Notes: generated by a model not told the origin, from the sequence alone. Numbered from the stretch's first letter, positions 51,212 through 60,115 are shown. The stretch: 64,000 nt of DNA from Chryseobacterium sp. c4a (GCF_009900745.1 NZ_WXVU01000005.1:124001-188000), one strand, 5' to 3'. Translations and numbers: made by a program.

Positions 51212-52747
51212 TTAATTTTTGTCAGCTTTTTCCTTTCCAATTTCATTCCGGATCCAATCCAGCTGAGGATCTTTTCTATCAATAATATCCTGCATACTTT
51301 CTTTGATCTCTACATTAGGAACAACGCCTTTATGGGTTTCTGAAAAATCAATATTCGGTTGTACAAGAAGGAGTCCGATCGGAAATCTGATCTCAGAATT
51401 TGGTAATTTCTGATAAGAATAAAAACCGGCTACCGTTCCGTCATTGGCTCCTCCGGTCTCTTCTCCTACAAGGGTTGCTCTTTTATCATTTTTAAGCTTT
51501 GCTGTAATGATGGAGGATGCAGAGAAGCTTCCGCCGTTGATCAAAACAAAGACTTTCCCATGGAAAGCTTCCTTATTGGGTTTTGTAGGTTTGTCAGCTT
51601 TCATTTTATAGAAAACTTTTCCGTCTTTTTTATAAGTACTGAAAGCCTGAGCAAAAAAGTAACTTGGATAGGAGATACTCTTAATTGCATAATCTAATGG
51701 AGAACTTTTTCTGAAATAGTTGGTTCTCAAAGGAATGTCCCGTGAAGTAACCTGAGAAGGTTTTATCAGAGTAAAAGGCTTATCAGTAAGGTAAGAATAC
51801 AGATTATTGATCTCATAAAGAGAGCCGCCATAGTTGTTGCGGACATCAATGATAAGATAATCTGACTTTGCATTCTTTATCTTTGAAAAAGTCTTTTTAT
51901 AAAATTCATCCGAATATTCTCTGGAGAAACTTTTCACTTTTATATAAGCGATGGTACTGTCTTTATCCAGAAATTTAAAACTTCGGTTATAAGAATTGCT
52001 GGAAGCGACATAATCGTTCAGTTTTTTTTCCTGAGTTCGCTTATTCATTTCCTTATCCATTTCAAGATCAGTATCAGATTTAGATTCCCGGCTCAAAATA
52101 TAGGTATGTTTTTCTCCCTTATAAAGAGTCTCAATAGTGGCTCTGTCGGAAAGTCCATTTTCAGCTGTATAATAACTAAAGAATAGATCTTTCAAGAAGT
52201 AAGGTTGAAAAGTAGTATTATACCCATCGCTGCTAATCAGGTTTTTGTATTTTTTGATATAGTCTGAAACCGGAATATTGTTGATAGACAAAACTTCAGT
52301 TCCAGGTTGAATATTCTCAATGCCATCCCTGTTTTCCGTAATATACATCTGCTCTCCGGAAATATAATATTCAAATCTGCTGAACAACCCCTTTTTATGA
52401 TCTAAGGTTTTGATTTCTCTTTTCGTAAATTTTTTTCTGGGAATTCTTAGTGAAAGATGTCCTTCCCGGATTCCAGCAATCACGGGCTGAAATTTAAAAT
52501 AAAATTCTAGTGGAGTAAGTGGCTCGGTGATGGTTTGTTTAAGGCTGTCAAGCTTTCGTTCCAATTCCTTTTTGGGAATATACCAATAGAGTTGAGGATG
52601 CATCTGCTGAAGTTTTGAATAAGCAAAATCCACATCTTCTTTAAGCTGCTCCGGGGGAATACAGGAAGCCCGCTGTTCATTGTGCCTTTTAATAGACGCA
52701 CATGAGGAAAGCATGGCCAGAATAAATATTACCGAGTAATTTTTCAA
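51212..52747 (-). CDS. S41-family (C-terminal processing-like) peptidase lipoprotein
   Basis: The 511-residue protein has a lipoprotein-like signal (AMLSSCA, Cys about residue 16), an N-terminal helical domain and a PDZ-like region (IQPGTEVLSINNIPVSDY, about 142-160). The S41 tail-specific protease domain follows: STIAYIKVKSF, SDYLIIDVRNNYGGSL, FVLINGGSFSASSI with the nucleophile Ser, and LVGEETGGANDG. Members degrade or process envelope proteins. It has a normal length for Bacteroidota exported S41 enzymes and faces a strong terminator shared with the sigma operon. Confidence 0.92.
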   Translation of the reverse strand: MKNYSVIFILAMLSSCASIKRHNEQRASCIPPEQLKEDVDFAYSKLQQMHPQLYWYIPKKELERKLDSLKQTITEPLTPLEFYFKFQPVIAGIREGHLSLRIPRKKFTKREIKTLDHKKGLFSRFEYYISGEQMYITENRDGIENIQPGTEVLSINNIPVSDYIKKYKNLISSDGYNTTFQPYFLKDLFFSYYTAENGLSDRATIETLYKGEKHTYILSRESKSDTDLEMDKEMNKRTQEKKLNDYVASSNSYNRSFKFLDKDSTIAYIKVKSFSREYSDEFYKKTFSKIKNAKSDYLIIDVRNNYGGSLYEINNLYSYLTDKPFTLIKPSQVTSRDIPLRTNYFRKSSPLDYAIKSISYPSYFFAQAFSTYKKDGKVFYKMKADKPTKPNKEAFHGKVFVLINGGSFSASSIITAKLKNDKRATLVGEETGGANDGTVAGFYSYQKLPNSEIRFPIGLLLVQPNIDFSETHKGVVPNVEIKESMQDIIDRKDPQLDWIRNEIGKEKADKN

Positions 52748-52923
52748 TAGATCTTTGAGTTTTTTTAAGCTGCTAAAATAGAAAGTTTAAAATTAATCAT
52801 TACTTAAATGAATAATAAATTTTCTGAAATACATGATAAATTTAGTTAAAAAAATGCACTCAAACACATCTTATTTTCATGTAAGTGCAAAAGTCGGTAC
52901 CTTTGGAACTTATTTTCTTACAA

Positions 52924-54018
52924 ATGATGTATTGGATTTTAACGATTGTAATTGTATTGATCGCAACCTATTTTATCGTAATCAATGGGATGGCATTTGG
53001 AGCAGTTCCGAAAGGAAAACGTTTGAAGCGAATCAAACAGTCGAAACTTTATAGAAATAAACAATTTCAGAATATCAGTCATACACCTTCCATTGCGGAA
53101 GGATATAAAATGAGCAAGGTAACCTATGATTTTTTCTTAGGTAAAAAGCATCCGTTATTGAAACCTTTAAAAGAAATTCCTTCTATTCATACCGATTTAA
53201 AGAGTCTAGACAAAAATACAGATGCCTTTATCTGGCTGGGGCACTCCTCTTATTATATACAAACAGACGGGGTTTCATTTTTAATTGATCCTGTGCTAAG
53301 TTTATATGGTTCACCTTTTAAATATTTCAACAAAGCATTCAAAGGTGCTGATGTTTTTAAACCTCAGGATATACCGAATATTGATTATCTGGTGATTACC
53401 CATGACCATTTTGATCATCTTGATTATCCTACTGTGAAGTCCATCAGAGATCGCACAAAAATGGCCATTGTTCCATTAGGAGTAGGAGCTCATCTGGAGC
53501 GATGGGGGTATACAGAATATCAGCTTATCGAAGAAGAATGGGAGACCACAGTTGAGTTAATAAATAATATTAAACTAACCTTTACCCCTGCCAGACATTT
53601 TTCCGGTAGAAGATTAAAGCAAAACGATACGCTTTGGACTTCCTATGTATTGGAGACTCCCACAAAGAAAATATTCTTGGGTGGGGACAGCGGTTATGAT
53701 TCCCATTTTAAAACAATAGGAGAAAAGTATGGCCCATTTGATTACGCTGTTCTTGAAAACGGACAATATGGTGAAGCCTGGAGATATATCCATACTTTAC
53801 CTGAAGATGTTATTCAGGCGGCTGTCGATATAAATGCCAGACATATTCTTCCGGTGCATGCTGCAAAATTTGCATTGGCACTTCACCCATGGAATGAGCC
53901 ATTACAAAAAATAACAAGTTTAGGTAAAGAGAAAAATTTAGATATCCTTACCCCGAAAATCGGAGAAGTGGTAGATCTGAATAGCCGAGACCAGCAATTT
54001 ACCGTCTGGTGGGACTAA
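52924..54018 (+). CDS. Metallo-beta-lactamase-fold hydrolase, NAPE-PLD-like, membrane anchored
   Basis: From ATG 52924 the protein has 364 residues: an N-terminal transmembrane anchor (about 3-22), a basic linker and an MBL domain. Zinc motifs are TWLGHSS-like IWLGHSSYYI, THDHFDHLD (H-x-H-x-D-H, about 158-166), PARHFSGR, LGGDSGYD and VHAAKFALALHPW. The pattern with RHFSGR and YGxxW is that of the NAPE-hydrolysing phospholipase D/UlaG group. A lipid phosphodiesterase role at the inner membrane is plausible. Its last four bases overlap the end of the convergent GNAT gene. Confidence 0.88.
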   Translation: MMYWILTIVIVLIATYFIVINGMAFGAVPKGKRLKRIKQSKLYRNKQFQNISHTPSIAEGYKMSKVTYDFFLGKKHPLLKPLKEIPSIHTDLKSLDKNTDAFIWLGHSSYYIQTDGVSFLIDPVLSLYGSPFKYFNKAFKGADVFKPQDIPNIDYLVITHDHFDHLDYPTVKSIRDRTKMAIVPLGVGAHLERWGYTEYQLIEEEWETTVELINNIKLTFTPARHFSGRRLKQNDTLWTSYVLETPTKKIFLGGDSGYDSHFKTIGEKYGPFDYAVLENGQYGEAWRYIHTLPEDVIQAAVDINARHILPVHAAKFALALHPWNEPLQKITSLGKEKNLDILTPKIGEVVDLNSRDQQFTVWWD

Positions 54019-54302
54019 GCATGCCAAATATCTTTATATCTTCTTGGATGATTTTCAAATTGTTGACGAACAAAATCACATTCCGGGTCTACAAGCAAAT
54101 CTTTTTCTTCTGCATAGCGAACCAGCTCATCCAATAATAATTTGGCATAGCCTTTCCCTTCACGCTCTTCATCAAGCTTGGTATAATATACAATAAGAAG
54201 TCTTCCGTCAACCTCTATGGACATATAACCCGCTTTTTTCTCATCAATAAACAACTGCAGTTCATCCTGATATGGAGATACCATAAATTTTATATTTTCC
54301 AT
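54015..54302 (-). CDS. Small GNAT-fold N-acetyltransferase (YjdJ/NATD1-like)
   Basis: The 95-residue protein is a minimal GNAT fold: GYMSIEVDGRLLIVYYTKL, then the acetyl-CoA loop EEREGKGYAKLLLDELVRYA (residues about 40-65, R-x-x-G-x-G/A pattern) and VDPECDFVRQQFENHPRRY. Members of this short class have a conserved C-x-F-V-x-x-x-x-x-x-H-P phrase, seen here. The substrate is unknown. A heptamer tandem repeat lies 133 bases upstream of its start. Confidence 0.9.
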   Translation of the reverse strand: MENIKFMVSPYQDELQLFIDEKKAGYMSIEVDGRLLIVYYTKLDEEREGKGYAKLLLDELVRYAEEKDLLVDPECDFVRQQFENHPRRYKDIWHA

Positions 54303-54434
54303 AATTATTGAGATTTGGTTGATAATAAAATAATATTGAGAACTCCCGAAAGCATTCTCTTCCTTAAAATTACAAAATTATTTAACATGAAATAATAGTT
54401 TTTGAAAATCTTAACGAATTTTATAAGAGGATGA

Positions 54435-54500
54435 GATAAAAGATAAAAGATAAAAGATAAAAGATAAAAGATAAAAGATAAAAGATAAAAGATAAAAGAT
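54435..54500. repeat. Heptamer tandem repeat (GATAAAA), nine full units
   Basis: Nine exact copies of GATAAAA (54435-54497) plus GAT. Because seven is not a multiple of three or of the helical turn, slippage would change spacing or frame. It lies in the upstream region of the GNAT gene. Confidence 0.95.
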
Positions 54501-54536
54501 CTTGTCGTTAAACAACTAAAGCATTCGGATATCAGC

Positions 54537-54607
54537 ATCAATAGAGGAGGGCTTTAGCCCGCCTGAATAAATTTTAGAAACATTCCATTGGCTTTAGCCA
54601 AAACCTA
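54537..54607. repeat. REP-like element, copy C
   Basis: ATCAATAGAGG flank, palindrome 1 around 54545-54563 (GGGCTTTAGCCC core, outer arms with one mismatch), palindrome 2 TGGCTTTAGCCA at 54589-54600. Confidence 0.85.
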
Positions 54608-54862
54608 AATCTCACAACCCGCATCCTGAACCCCGCATCTCGTACCTCACTCCAACCAAAAACCCTTCCTGTTTAATAGGAGTTAAAATCAGTAAAGAAT
54701 AACCTAGTTATGATTGAGAATCAATAAAATGACTTATTGTTGTAATTTATTTCAAACATAATCAGTTGTTTATGGTTTTTATTAACAAGTATTGGGAATT
54801 ATGATTAATAATTGGCACTTTAATTGACTATGTCATTATGTTTAATTTAAAAGAGGAATGAA

Positions 54863-55318
54863 ATGAAAAAGTTATTGCTAACAGCATTTTTGATTGGGAC
54901 GTTCAGTCTGAGCTACGCCCAATCGGATTATTATAATGATTATAGAAGGAGTATATCAGATATTAATTGGCAGACAGTAGTTGCAGATTTACTACTTTCT
55001 ACAACACAAGCTAACCAAGTCTATGCATTGAATGACAGATATCGTGATTATAATTCATGGAATAGAGTATATGTGGTAGAGCCTGGAAGATGGAGAGGAG
55101 ACCGATATTCAGAATTAGAAAGAATTCTTGGACGAGAAAAATATATTATTTTTAAAAATAGATATTATAGAGGACAAAATCCTGTAATTATATACGGACG
55201 AAATAAAAATGATTATAAAAGATACCGTAAAGAGCAGGAGAAATACTATAAAGAAAGAGCTAAGTATTACAAAAAACAAAATAAGCACAACCATGGACAC
55301 CATGGTGACTGGGATTAA
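54863..55318 (+). CDS. Secreted Tyr/Arg/Lys-rich protein of unknown function
   Basis: A 151-residue protein with a signal peptide (about residues 1-19, LSYAQ). The mature part is rich in Tyr and Arg (YYNDYRRS, DRYRDYNSWNR, KNRYYRG), and a charged tail full of K, Y and E ends in HNHGHHGDWD, a possible metal-binding His cluster. Similar short exported proteins are common in Flavobacteriia, with no known function. Purine-rich AAGAGGAATGA precedes the ATG. A terminator follows. Confidence 0.75.
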   Translation: MKKLLLTAFLIGTFSLSYAQSDYYNDYRRSISDINWQTVVADLLLSTTQANQVYALNDRYRDYNSWNRVYVVEPGRWRGDRYSELERILGREKYIIFKNRYYRGQNPVIIYGRNKNDYKRYRKEQEKYYKERAKYYKKQNKHNHGHHGDWD

Positions 55319-55350
55319 CCATTATCAACTATTATATATATTCACTATTG

Positions 55351-55380
55351 AAATGGCTGGCATTCGTGCTAGCCATTTTT
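55351..55380 (+). terminator. Terminator of the secreted-protein gene
   Basis: AATGGCTGGCA and TGCTAGCCATT arms with one G-T pair, loop TTCG, then TTTTT. Confidence 0.88.
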
Positions 55381-55431
55381 ATTATAAGTAATGAGTAATA
55401 TTGCCATTAAACAAATATTTCCTATACATAT

Positions 55432-55506
55432 TAATATCAATAGGAGTGGGCTTTAGCCCGCTCAAATAAAAGAATAGCCTCCATACGGCTTTAGCCAAAA
55501 CTTAAG
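55432..55506. repeat. REP-like element, copy D
   Basis: TTAATATCAATAG flank as in copy A, palindrome 1 at 55444-55463 (GGGCTTTAGCCC core), palindrome 2 GGCTTTAGCC at 55487-55496 followed by AAAACTTA. Confidence 0.85.
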
Positions 55507-55675
55507 ATTCTTCGTTCTGCTTGTACGTTTTCAATAAGACTTTCACTACTTAGAAAATGTTCATAAAAATATCAATAGAATCAATGACCATCAGTACTTC
55601 CTGCTCCCATCTTTCATCTTCCCGCCTCTAAATTCCCTTTCTTAAAATTATATCCATTAATTTGTTTGAATTTTA

Positions 55676-55683
55676 TAACTTTG
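55676..55683 (+). promoter_or_regulatory. -7 box ending 4 bases before the AraC-family start codon
   Basis: TAACTTTG fits TAnnTTTG. The ATG at 55688 lies where transcription should begin, as at pcm. Confidence 0.4.
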
Positions 55684-55687
55684 AAAT

Positions 55688-56593
55688 ATGGAATCAAATG
55701 AATCAATACAAGGTTTTTATGAACGAAATGCTCCCGGATTTGGATCTTTATGTTTAGGGCCCAACAAAATGGGGCACTTTAATGTGTTTTCACGAGATCA
55801 CTGTTCATTGTTATCACCATACAGCAGAAGAGATTATTATAAAATTTCACTGATTATAGGAAAAGGAAAGCTTCATTATGCTGATAAATGGATCTACGTA
55901 GATCGTCCCGCATTATTGTTTTCCAATCCTATTGTCCCTTATTCATGGGAAGCTGATGATGATAATCAGAAGGGATGGTTCTGCTTATTCACAGAATCAT
56001 TTTTACAGAATGGGAGCCGTTTAGGAAATCTTCAGGATTCACCATTGTTTAAAATCGGCGGAACTCCGGTGTTCTTTCTGGATGAAGATCAACAAACGGT
56101 ACTTTCAGATCTCTATATCAAAATGATGAAGGAAATTGAATCGGATTATGTTCATAAGTATGATATGCTGAGAGCCTATCTCCACCTGATGATCCATGAA
56201 ACCATGAGAATGCATCCGGCAGAAACATTTGAACCTTACCAGAATGCATCCCAAAGAGTAGCAACCTTATTTATGGAACTGCTGGAAAGACAGTTTCCGA
56301 TTGACAGCCCTGAAGCTTTTTTGAAGCTCAAGTCTCCCAATGATTATGCACAGAGTCTTTCCATTCATGTGAATTCTTTAAATCGTTCCGTAAAAGAAAT
56401 TACAGGGAAAACAACAAGCCAGCAGATTACCGCAAGAGTGATACAGGAAGCCAATGCCTTGTTAACCCATACAGACTGGAATATTGCTGAAATTGCCTAT
56501 GGACTGGGCTTTGAAGAACCTGCTTATTTTACCAATTATTTTAAAAAACAGACAGGAATAACCCCCAATACTCTAAGATTGAACCTTGTTTGA
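55688..56593 (+). CDS. AraC-family transcriptional regulator
   Basis: The 301-residue protein has an N-terminal cupin-type sensor (LIIGKGKLHYADKWIYVDRP, about 50-75, with PIVPYSWE). The C-terminal AraC domain has the first helix-turn-helix in SPNDYAQSLSIHVNSLNRSV and the second in NIAEIAYGLGFEEPAYFTNY, closing FKKQTGITPNTLR. It precedes an aldo/keto reductase gene 88 bases downstream, its likely target. Regulators of this subfamily commonly flank AKR genes in Bacteroidota. Confidence 0.92.
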   Translation: MESNESIQGFYERNAPGFGSLCLGPNKMGHFNVFSRDHCSLLSPYSRRDYYKISLIIGKGKLHYADKWIYVDRPALLFSNPIVPYSWEADDDNQKGWFCLFTESFLQNGSRLGNLQDSPLFKIGGTPVFFLDEDQQTVLSDLYIKMMKEIESDYVHKYDMLRAYLHLMIHETMRMHPAETFEPYQNASQRVATLFMELLERQFPIDSPEAFLKLKSPNDYAQSLSIHVNSLNRSVKEITGKTTSQQITARVIQEANALLTHTDWNIAEIAYGLGFEEPAYFTNYFKKQTGITPNTLRLNLV

Positions 56594-56680
56594 ATTTTAT
56601 AATTCTTAGTTTGAATTCTATATCGGTGATCGCTGTTGCATGTTCTAATTTTGTCCTATAAAATTAAAATCAAAACCGTC

Positions 56681-57682
56681 ATGAAATTTAAAAAATTAGG
56701 AAACACTGGTGAACAACTTTCTGCTATTGGATTAGGTTGTATGGGAATGAGCTTTGCTTATGGGCCGGCAGATGAACAGGAAAGTATCAATACATTGCAC
56801 AAAGCATTGGATTTAGGCGTTAACTTCTGGGATACCGCAGATATGTATGCTGACGGAGAAAATGAAAAATTAATCTCTAAAGTTTTAGTCCCTAATAGAG
56901 ATAAAATTTTTATTGCTACAAAATTTGGATTCAGATTTAAAGATGGAAAAGCAAGCCATAGCGGTGCTCCCGGAACATACTTTGATGGGTCTCCGGAATG
57001 GATCAGAAAGGCTGTAGATTTAAGTCTTCAAAGATTAAAAATTGATACAATAGATCTTTATTACGCCCACAGAATTGATCCCAATGTTCCCGTTGAAGAA
57101 ACAGTAGGAGCTATGGCAGAGCTGGTTAAAGAAGGGAAAGTAAAATATATCGGCTTGTCTGAAGCTTCTCCGGAATCCATCAGAAAAGCCAATAAAATTC
57201 ATCCTATTGCTGCTTTACAATCAGAATATTCTATCCTTACCAAAGATATTGAGAATGAGATCCTGCCAACCATCAGAGAATTAGGAATTTCATTAGTGCC
57301 TTATTCACCTTTGGCAAGAGGTCTTTTTGCTAATATCAGTGAAGTACAAAATCTTGATGATAATGATTTCAGAAAGTCTTTACCTCGCTATCAGCAGGAA
57401 TACCTTGAAAATAATACAAAATTAGCCAATGAAATCAATGAGTTTGCTGCTTCTAAAGGAGTAAAAGGAACTCAATTGGCATTAGCATGGGTCTTGAATC
57501 AGGGAGACGATATCATTCCGATTCCGGGAACCAAGCGTATTAAATATCTGGAAGAGAATGTGGCTGCTGCTAATATTGATTTATCTCAGTCCGATTTGAA
57601 TATGATCGATGCCATTTTGAAAAAATATCCGAATGTAGGAGAAAGGTATAATGAAGGTTCAATGAAACTGGTCAACAACTAA
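56681..57682 (+). CDS. Aldo/keto reductase
   Basis: From ATG 56681, the 333-residue protein begins MKFKKLGNTGEQLSAIGLGCMGMSF, the classic AKR start. The catalytic tetrad is visible: Asp in FWDTADMY with Tyr four residues on, Lys in FIATKFGFRF and His in YYAHRIDP. IPIPGTKRIKYLEENV near the end forms the NADPH site. This is the YakC/AKR13-like group that reduces aldehydes with NADPH. It is probably controlled by the AraC gene upstream. Confidence 0.94.
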   Translation: MKFKKLGNTGEQLSAIGLGCMGMSFAYGPADEQESINTLHKALDLGVNFWDTADMYADGENEKLISKVLVPNRDKIFIATKFGFRFKDGKASHSGAPGTYFDGSPEWIRKAVDLSLQRLKIDTIDLYYAHRIDPNVPVEETVGAMAELVKEGKVKYIGLSEASPESIRKANKIHPIAALQSEYSILTKDIENEILPTIRELGISLVPYSPLARGLFANISEVQNLDDNDFRKSLPRYQQEYLENNTKLANEINEFAASKGVKGTQLALAWVLNQGDDIIPIPGTKRIKYLEENVAAANIDLSQSDLNMIDAILKKYPNVGERYNEGSMKLVNN

Positions 57683-57690
57683 ATATTAAA

Positions 57691-57726
57691 CTTACACTGG
57701 GTTTCTGAATATCAGAAGCTCAGTTT
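57691..57726 (+). terminator. Terminator of the aldo/keto reductase gene
   Basis: ACTGGGTTTCTG and CAGAAGCTCAGT arms with two non-Watson-Crick positions, loop AATAT, then TTTT. Confidence 0.6.
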
Positions 57727-57820
57727 TCCTATAAAATATATTGCACTTATTAATCTAAAACATTTCCATTTCAGGAGGTGTTATTTTAGTTATAATGAAT
57801 GCAGAAACACCATCAAAATT

Positions 57821-58813
57821 ATGAATAGAAGAGAACTATTGAAAAACGGATTGCTGGCAGGAACACTAAGTCTTGTTCCTTTTTCAAATGTATTTGCAGA
57901 AACGAAGACCACCTCAGAAAAAACAGGAGATGATCTTTCAGGATTTAAAAAGATTAAACTTGGAGAATTAGAGCTGTTTATTCTGACAGACGGATATATT
58001 CATGAAGAAAACCTGAATTTATTTTCGCCAAGAGGAAACATTTCTGAATTGAAAACCATCCTTAAAGACAATTTCAGAGCTGATAACTATATTGATATGG
58101 CAATCAACATCCTGCTTGTTAAAACAAAAGATAAACTGATCCTAATGGATGCAGGAATGGGCATATTTGCTGATGAAAGAACTGGTTTTTTATTAAAAAG
58201 CCTTCAAAAAGCAGGATTCTCAGCCAATGATATTACGGATATTTTTCTTTCTCATGCTCACCCTGATCACATGGGTGGAGTAGTAGATAAACAGAATAAG
58301 TTTGTTTTTCCGAATGCTGCTGTTTTTATTTCAAAAATAGAGCATGATTTTTGGATGAATGCTTCCCTTAATGATTTTAATAACAGTGCTTTGAAGGCTC
58401 ATCCCGAAATGCTGACTCAGATCATTCCGGCACTTCAGAATATATTGAAAGCTATTCAGCCAAAGTTGAAATTTTATGATTTAAACAAGACGCTGTATAA
58501 TCACTTCAATTTTCAATTAGCTCCAGGGCATACACCTGGTTTAACTGTCACTACAATATCATCAGGGAATGAAAAGCTGATGTATGTTGCTGATCTTATT
58601 CACTCAGATATTATTCTTTTTCCTCATCCTGACTGGGGATTTTCAGGAGATACGGATCTGGATATTGCAACCACTTCGAGAAAGAAATTTCTTAAGCAGT
58701 TGGCGGATACAAAAACCAGAGCATTTGCTTCTCATTTGCCATGGCCGGGACTGGGCTTTACAAAAATAAAGACTCCGGGATTTGAGTGGATTCCTGAAAG
58801 TTTTATGAATTAG
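57821..58813 (+). CDS. Exported metallo-beta-lactamase-fold hydrolase (Tat-like signal)
   Basis: The 330-residue protein starts MNRRELLKNGLLAGTLSL, a twin-arginine-like signal (N-R-R-x-L-L-K), cleaved near residue 27 (VFAE). The MBL domain shows ILMDAGMG, LSHAHPDHMGGV (H-x-H-x-D-H, about 144-155), APGHTPGLTV and a metal-bridging Asp in YVADLIHS, ending with SHLPWPG. This is the glyoxalase II-like/lactonase branch with complete zinc ligands. It probably acts in the periplasm. It is downstream of the AKR gene but separated by a hairpin. Confidence 0.9.
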   Translation: MNRRELLKNGLLAGTLSLVPFSNVFAETKTTSEKTGDDLSGFKKIKLGELELFILTDGYIHEENLNLFSPRGNISELKTILKDNFRADNYIDMAINILLVKTKDKLILMDAGMGIFADERTGFLLKSLQKAGFSANDITDIFLSHAHPDHMGGVVDKQNKFVFPNAAVFISKIEHDFWMNASLNDFNNSALKAHPEMLTQIIPALQNILKAIQPKLKFYDLNKTLYNHFNFQLAPGHTPGLTVTTISSGNEKLMYVADLIHSDIILFPHPDWGFSGDTDLDIATTSRKKFLKQLADTKTRAFASHLPWPGLGFTKIKTPGFEWIPESFMN

Positions 58814-58836
58814 AAGATCCTTTAAGATATTGAATA

Positions 58837-58880
58837 AGAGCGGACTGTTGTCCTTATGATAGAGGAAAACAACCCGCTCT
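58837..58880 (+). terminator. Hairpin after the Tat-type MBL gene
   Basis: AGAGCGG (58837-58843) pairs with CCGCTCT (58874-58880), extended by GTTGT/ACAAC with a 3-base bulge. Confidence 0.6.
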
Positions 58881-58900
58881 CGTTATTATGATTCATGTAT

Positions 58901-58921
58901 CCGGCTTTAGCCAAAGCTTAA
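58901..58921. repeat. REP-like element, half copy E
   Basis: Only palindrome 2 (GGCTTTAGCC at 58903-58912) and its AAAGCTTA-type tail are present. It abuts the stop of the DoxX-like gene. Confidence 0.7.
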
Positions 58922-59310
58922 AGCTTACCCACTATCAGTTCTGAAGAATATAATTTTCTGAACATGAGATACGTGAGGGTAAGAACAGAGAAAGCAATGA
59001 TGGCATCTACCGTTGCAGGAAAGCCAAGCACCACAATTTTGGAGAAAAAGGCAAAGATGATATCAAAGAACATTCCTGCAAAAACCCATTCTTTAAGCCT
59101 TAATAATGTATTGGGAAGCAGAAGGACTGCAATACCTGATAGTTTAAATACTCCTAAAATATAAATGAAATGTGGCGGATAGCCTAATTGACGGGTAATA
59201 TCCCATACTACAGGGTTTTTAGTAAGTTCAAAGAAGCCGCTGGCTCCAAACCATAATGACATAAAAATTACTCCCGACCAATAAATGATTTTTGTTGTTC
59301 TTGTTTTCAT
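58918..59310 (-). CDS. DoxX-like membrane protein
   Basis: This 130-residue protein has four transmembrane segments and the DoxX-like phrases TKIIYWSGVIFMSLWFGASG, FIYILGVFKLSGIAVLLLP and LKEWVFAGMFFDIIFAF. DoxX-family proteins are small membrane subunits linked to redox systems. It starts 19 bases after the DUF1223 gene ends and is therefore its operon partner. Confidence 0.88.
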   Translation of the reverse strand: MKTRTTKIIYWSGVIFMSLWFGASGFFELTKNPVVWDITRQLGYPPHFIYILGVFKLSGIAVLLLPNTLLRLKEWVFAGMFFDIIFAFFSKIVVLGFPATVDAIIAFSVLTLTYLMFRKLYSSELIVGKL

Positions 59311-59329
59311 TGTTGTATTGTTTTAAATA

Positions 59330-60115
59330 TTATTGTACTGAATTGAAATTGAATTTTGCTGATCCGGAAATTTCTCCTGTTTTCGAATTCTGGATAAATG
59401 CTATCACTTCCCAGTTCTCCTTAGAAAATGATTGTGGAACTTGAAATATAGTTATTCCCTCTTGCTGTGTATTGAAGGCTATTGAGTTCTGTTGATGCAC
59501 GATTTGCCAATGTTGTAAATGGTGGCCTTCATTTTCACCCTTGCCCACATCGGTAGAAGATTGTTTCTCAACCAAGGTTACCAAAAGCATGTTTTGAGAA
59601 GTTGTGGTAGTCCCATCATATTGTACCTGGATTTCATTTTGAGCCACCTTTGCAGAAAGACTGATGTTGGTATTTTGAGAACCCGATAATGCTGTTTGAA
59701 GTGCTTTGTTGACTGCATTTTCATCAGAACCCACAAACTCAGTTTTTCCATTGACAACTAATTGGGGAGTATACACCTGGGAATTTAGAAGATGACTGTA
59801 CAGTTGTTGGTGTTGAGAATTTTCTGCAGAACTGAATCGGTCTTTCCATCCTAAGCGATTCCAATAATCAACATGATAGGATAAGATATAAACGTTTTTA
59901 TTTTTATACTCTTTTTCAATCTTTCCCATCAGCTCATCGGCAGGTGGACAGCTTGAGCAGCCCTCCGATGTAAAAAGTTCCAAAACGGCGAAGCCATTGT
60001 CTGCTGTGGCTGGATTCTGTTTTACCTCTTCTTTCCCATCTTTTTGTACGAAGGCAAAAGCAGAAAATAATGATAAGGTTAAAACCCCGGTTGTAATTAC
60101 ATTTTTTAGTATCAT
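59330..60115 (-). CDS. DUF1223 secreted thioredoxin-like protein
   Basis: The 261-residue exported protein has a signal peptide (about residues 1-23). The DUF1223 signature is AVLELFTSEGCSSCPPADEL (C-x-x-C at about 52-55), followed by ILSYHVDYWNRLGWKDRF and VYTPQLVVNG. The fold is thioredoxin-like, and the CSSC pair could be redox-active in the periplasm. The last third is a beta domain of unknown role. It is the first gene of an operon with the DoxX-like protein, supporting a redox role. Confidence 0.9.
   Translation of the reverse strand: MILKNVITTGVLTLSLFSAFAFVQKDGKEEVKQNPATADNGFAVLELFTSEGCSSCPPADELMGKIEKEYKNKNVYILSYHVDYWNRLGWKDRFSSAENSQHQQLYSHLLNSQVYTPQLVVNGKTEFVGSDENAVNKALQTALSGSQNTNISLSAKVAQNEIQVQYDGTTTTSQNMLLVTLVEKQSSTDVGKGENEGHHLQHWQIVHQQNSIAFNTQQEGITIFQVPQSFSKENWEVIAFIQNSKTGEISGSAKFNFNSVQ

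Larger units (their letters stand above)
54303..54862. other. Gene-free stretch with heptamer repeat and REP-like copy C
   Basis: Contains the heptamer array (54435-54500) and REP-like copy C (54537-54607), followed by AT-rich DNA with the promoter region of the next gene. The open frame across the repeat on the minus strand is a translation of the heptamers and not a gene. Confidence 0.7.
55319..55687. other. Intergenic stretch with terminator, REP-like copy D and a -7 box
   Basis: Holds the terminator 55351-55380, REP-like copy D (55432-55506) and TAACTTTG directly before the AraC gene. Nothing else was seen. Confidence 0.6.

Noticed and set aside
54435-54500. CRISPR array
   Set aside because: The heptamers are directly adjacent with no spacers. 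No other spaced repeats or cas genes were seen anywhere in the window.
54305-54541. Open frame on the minus strand with repeated SFIFYLL units
   Set aside because: It is a direct translation of the GATAAAA heptamer array, with no start signal or homology.
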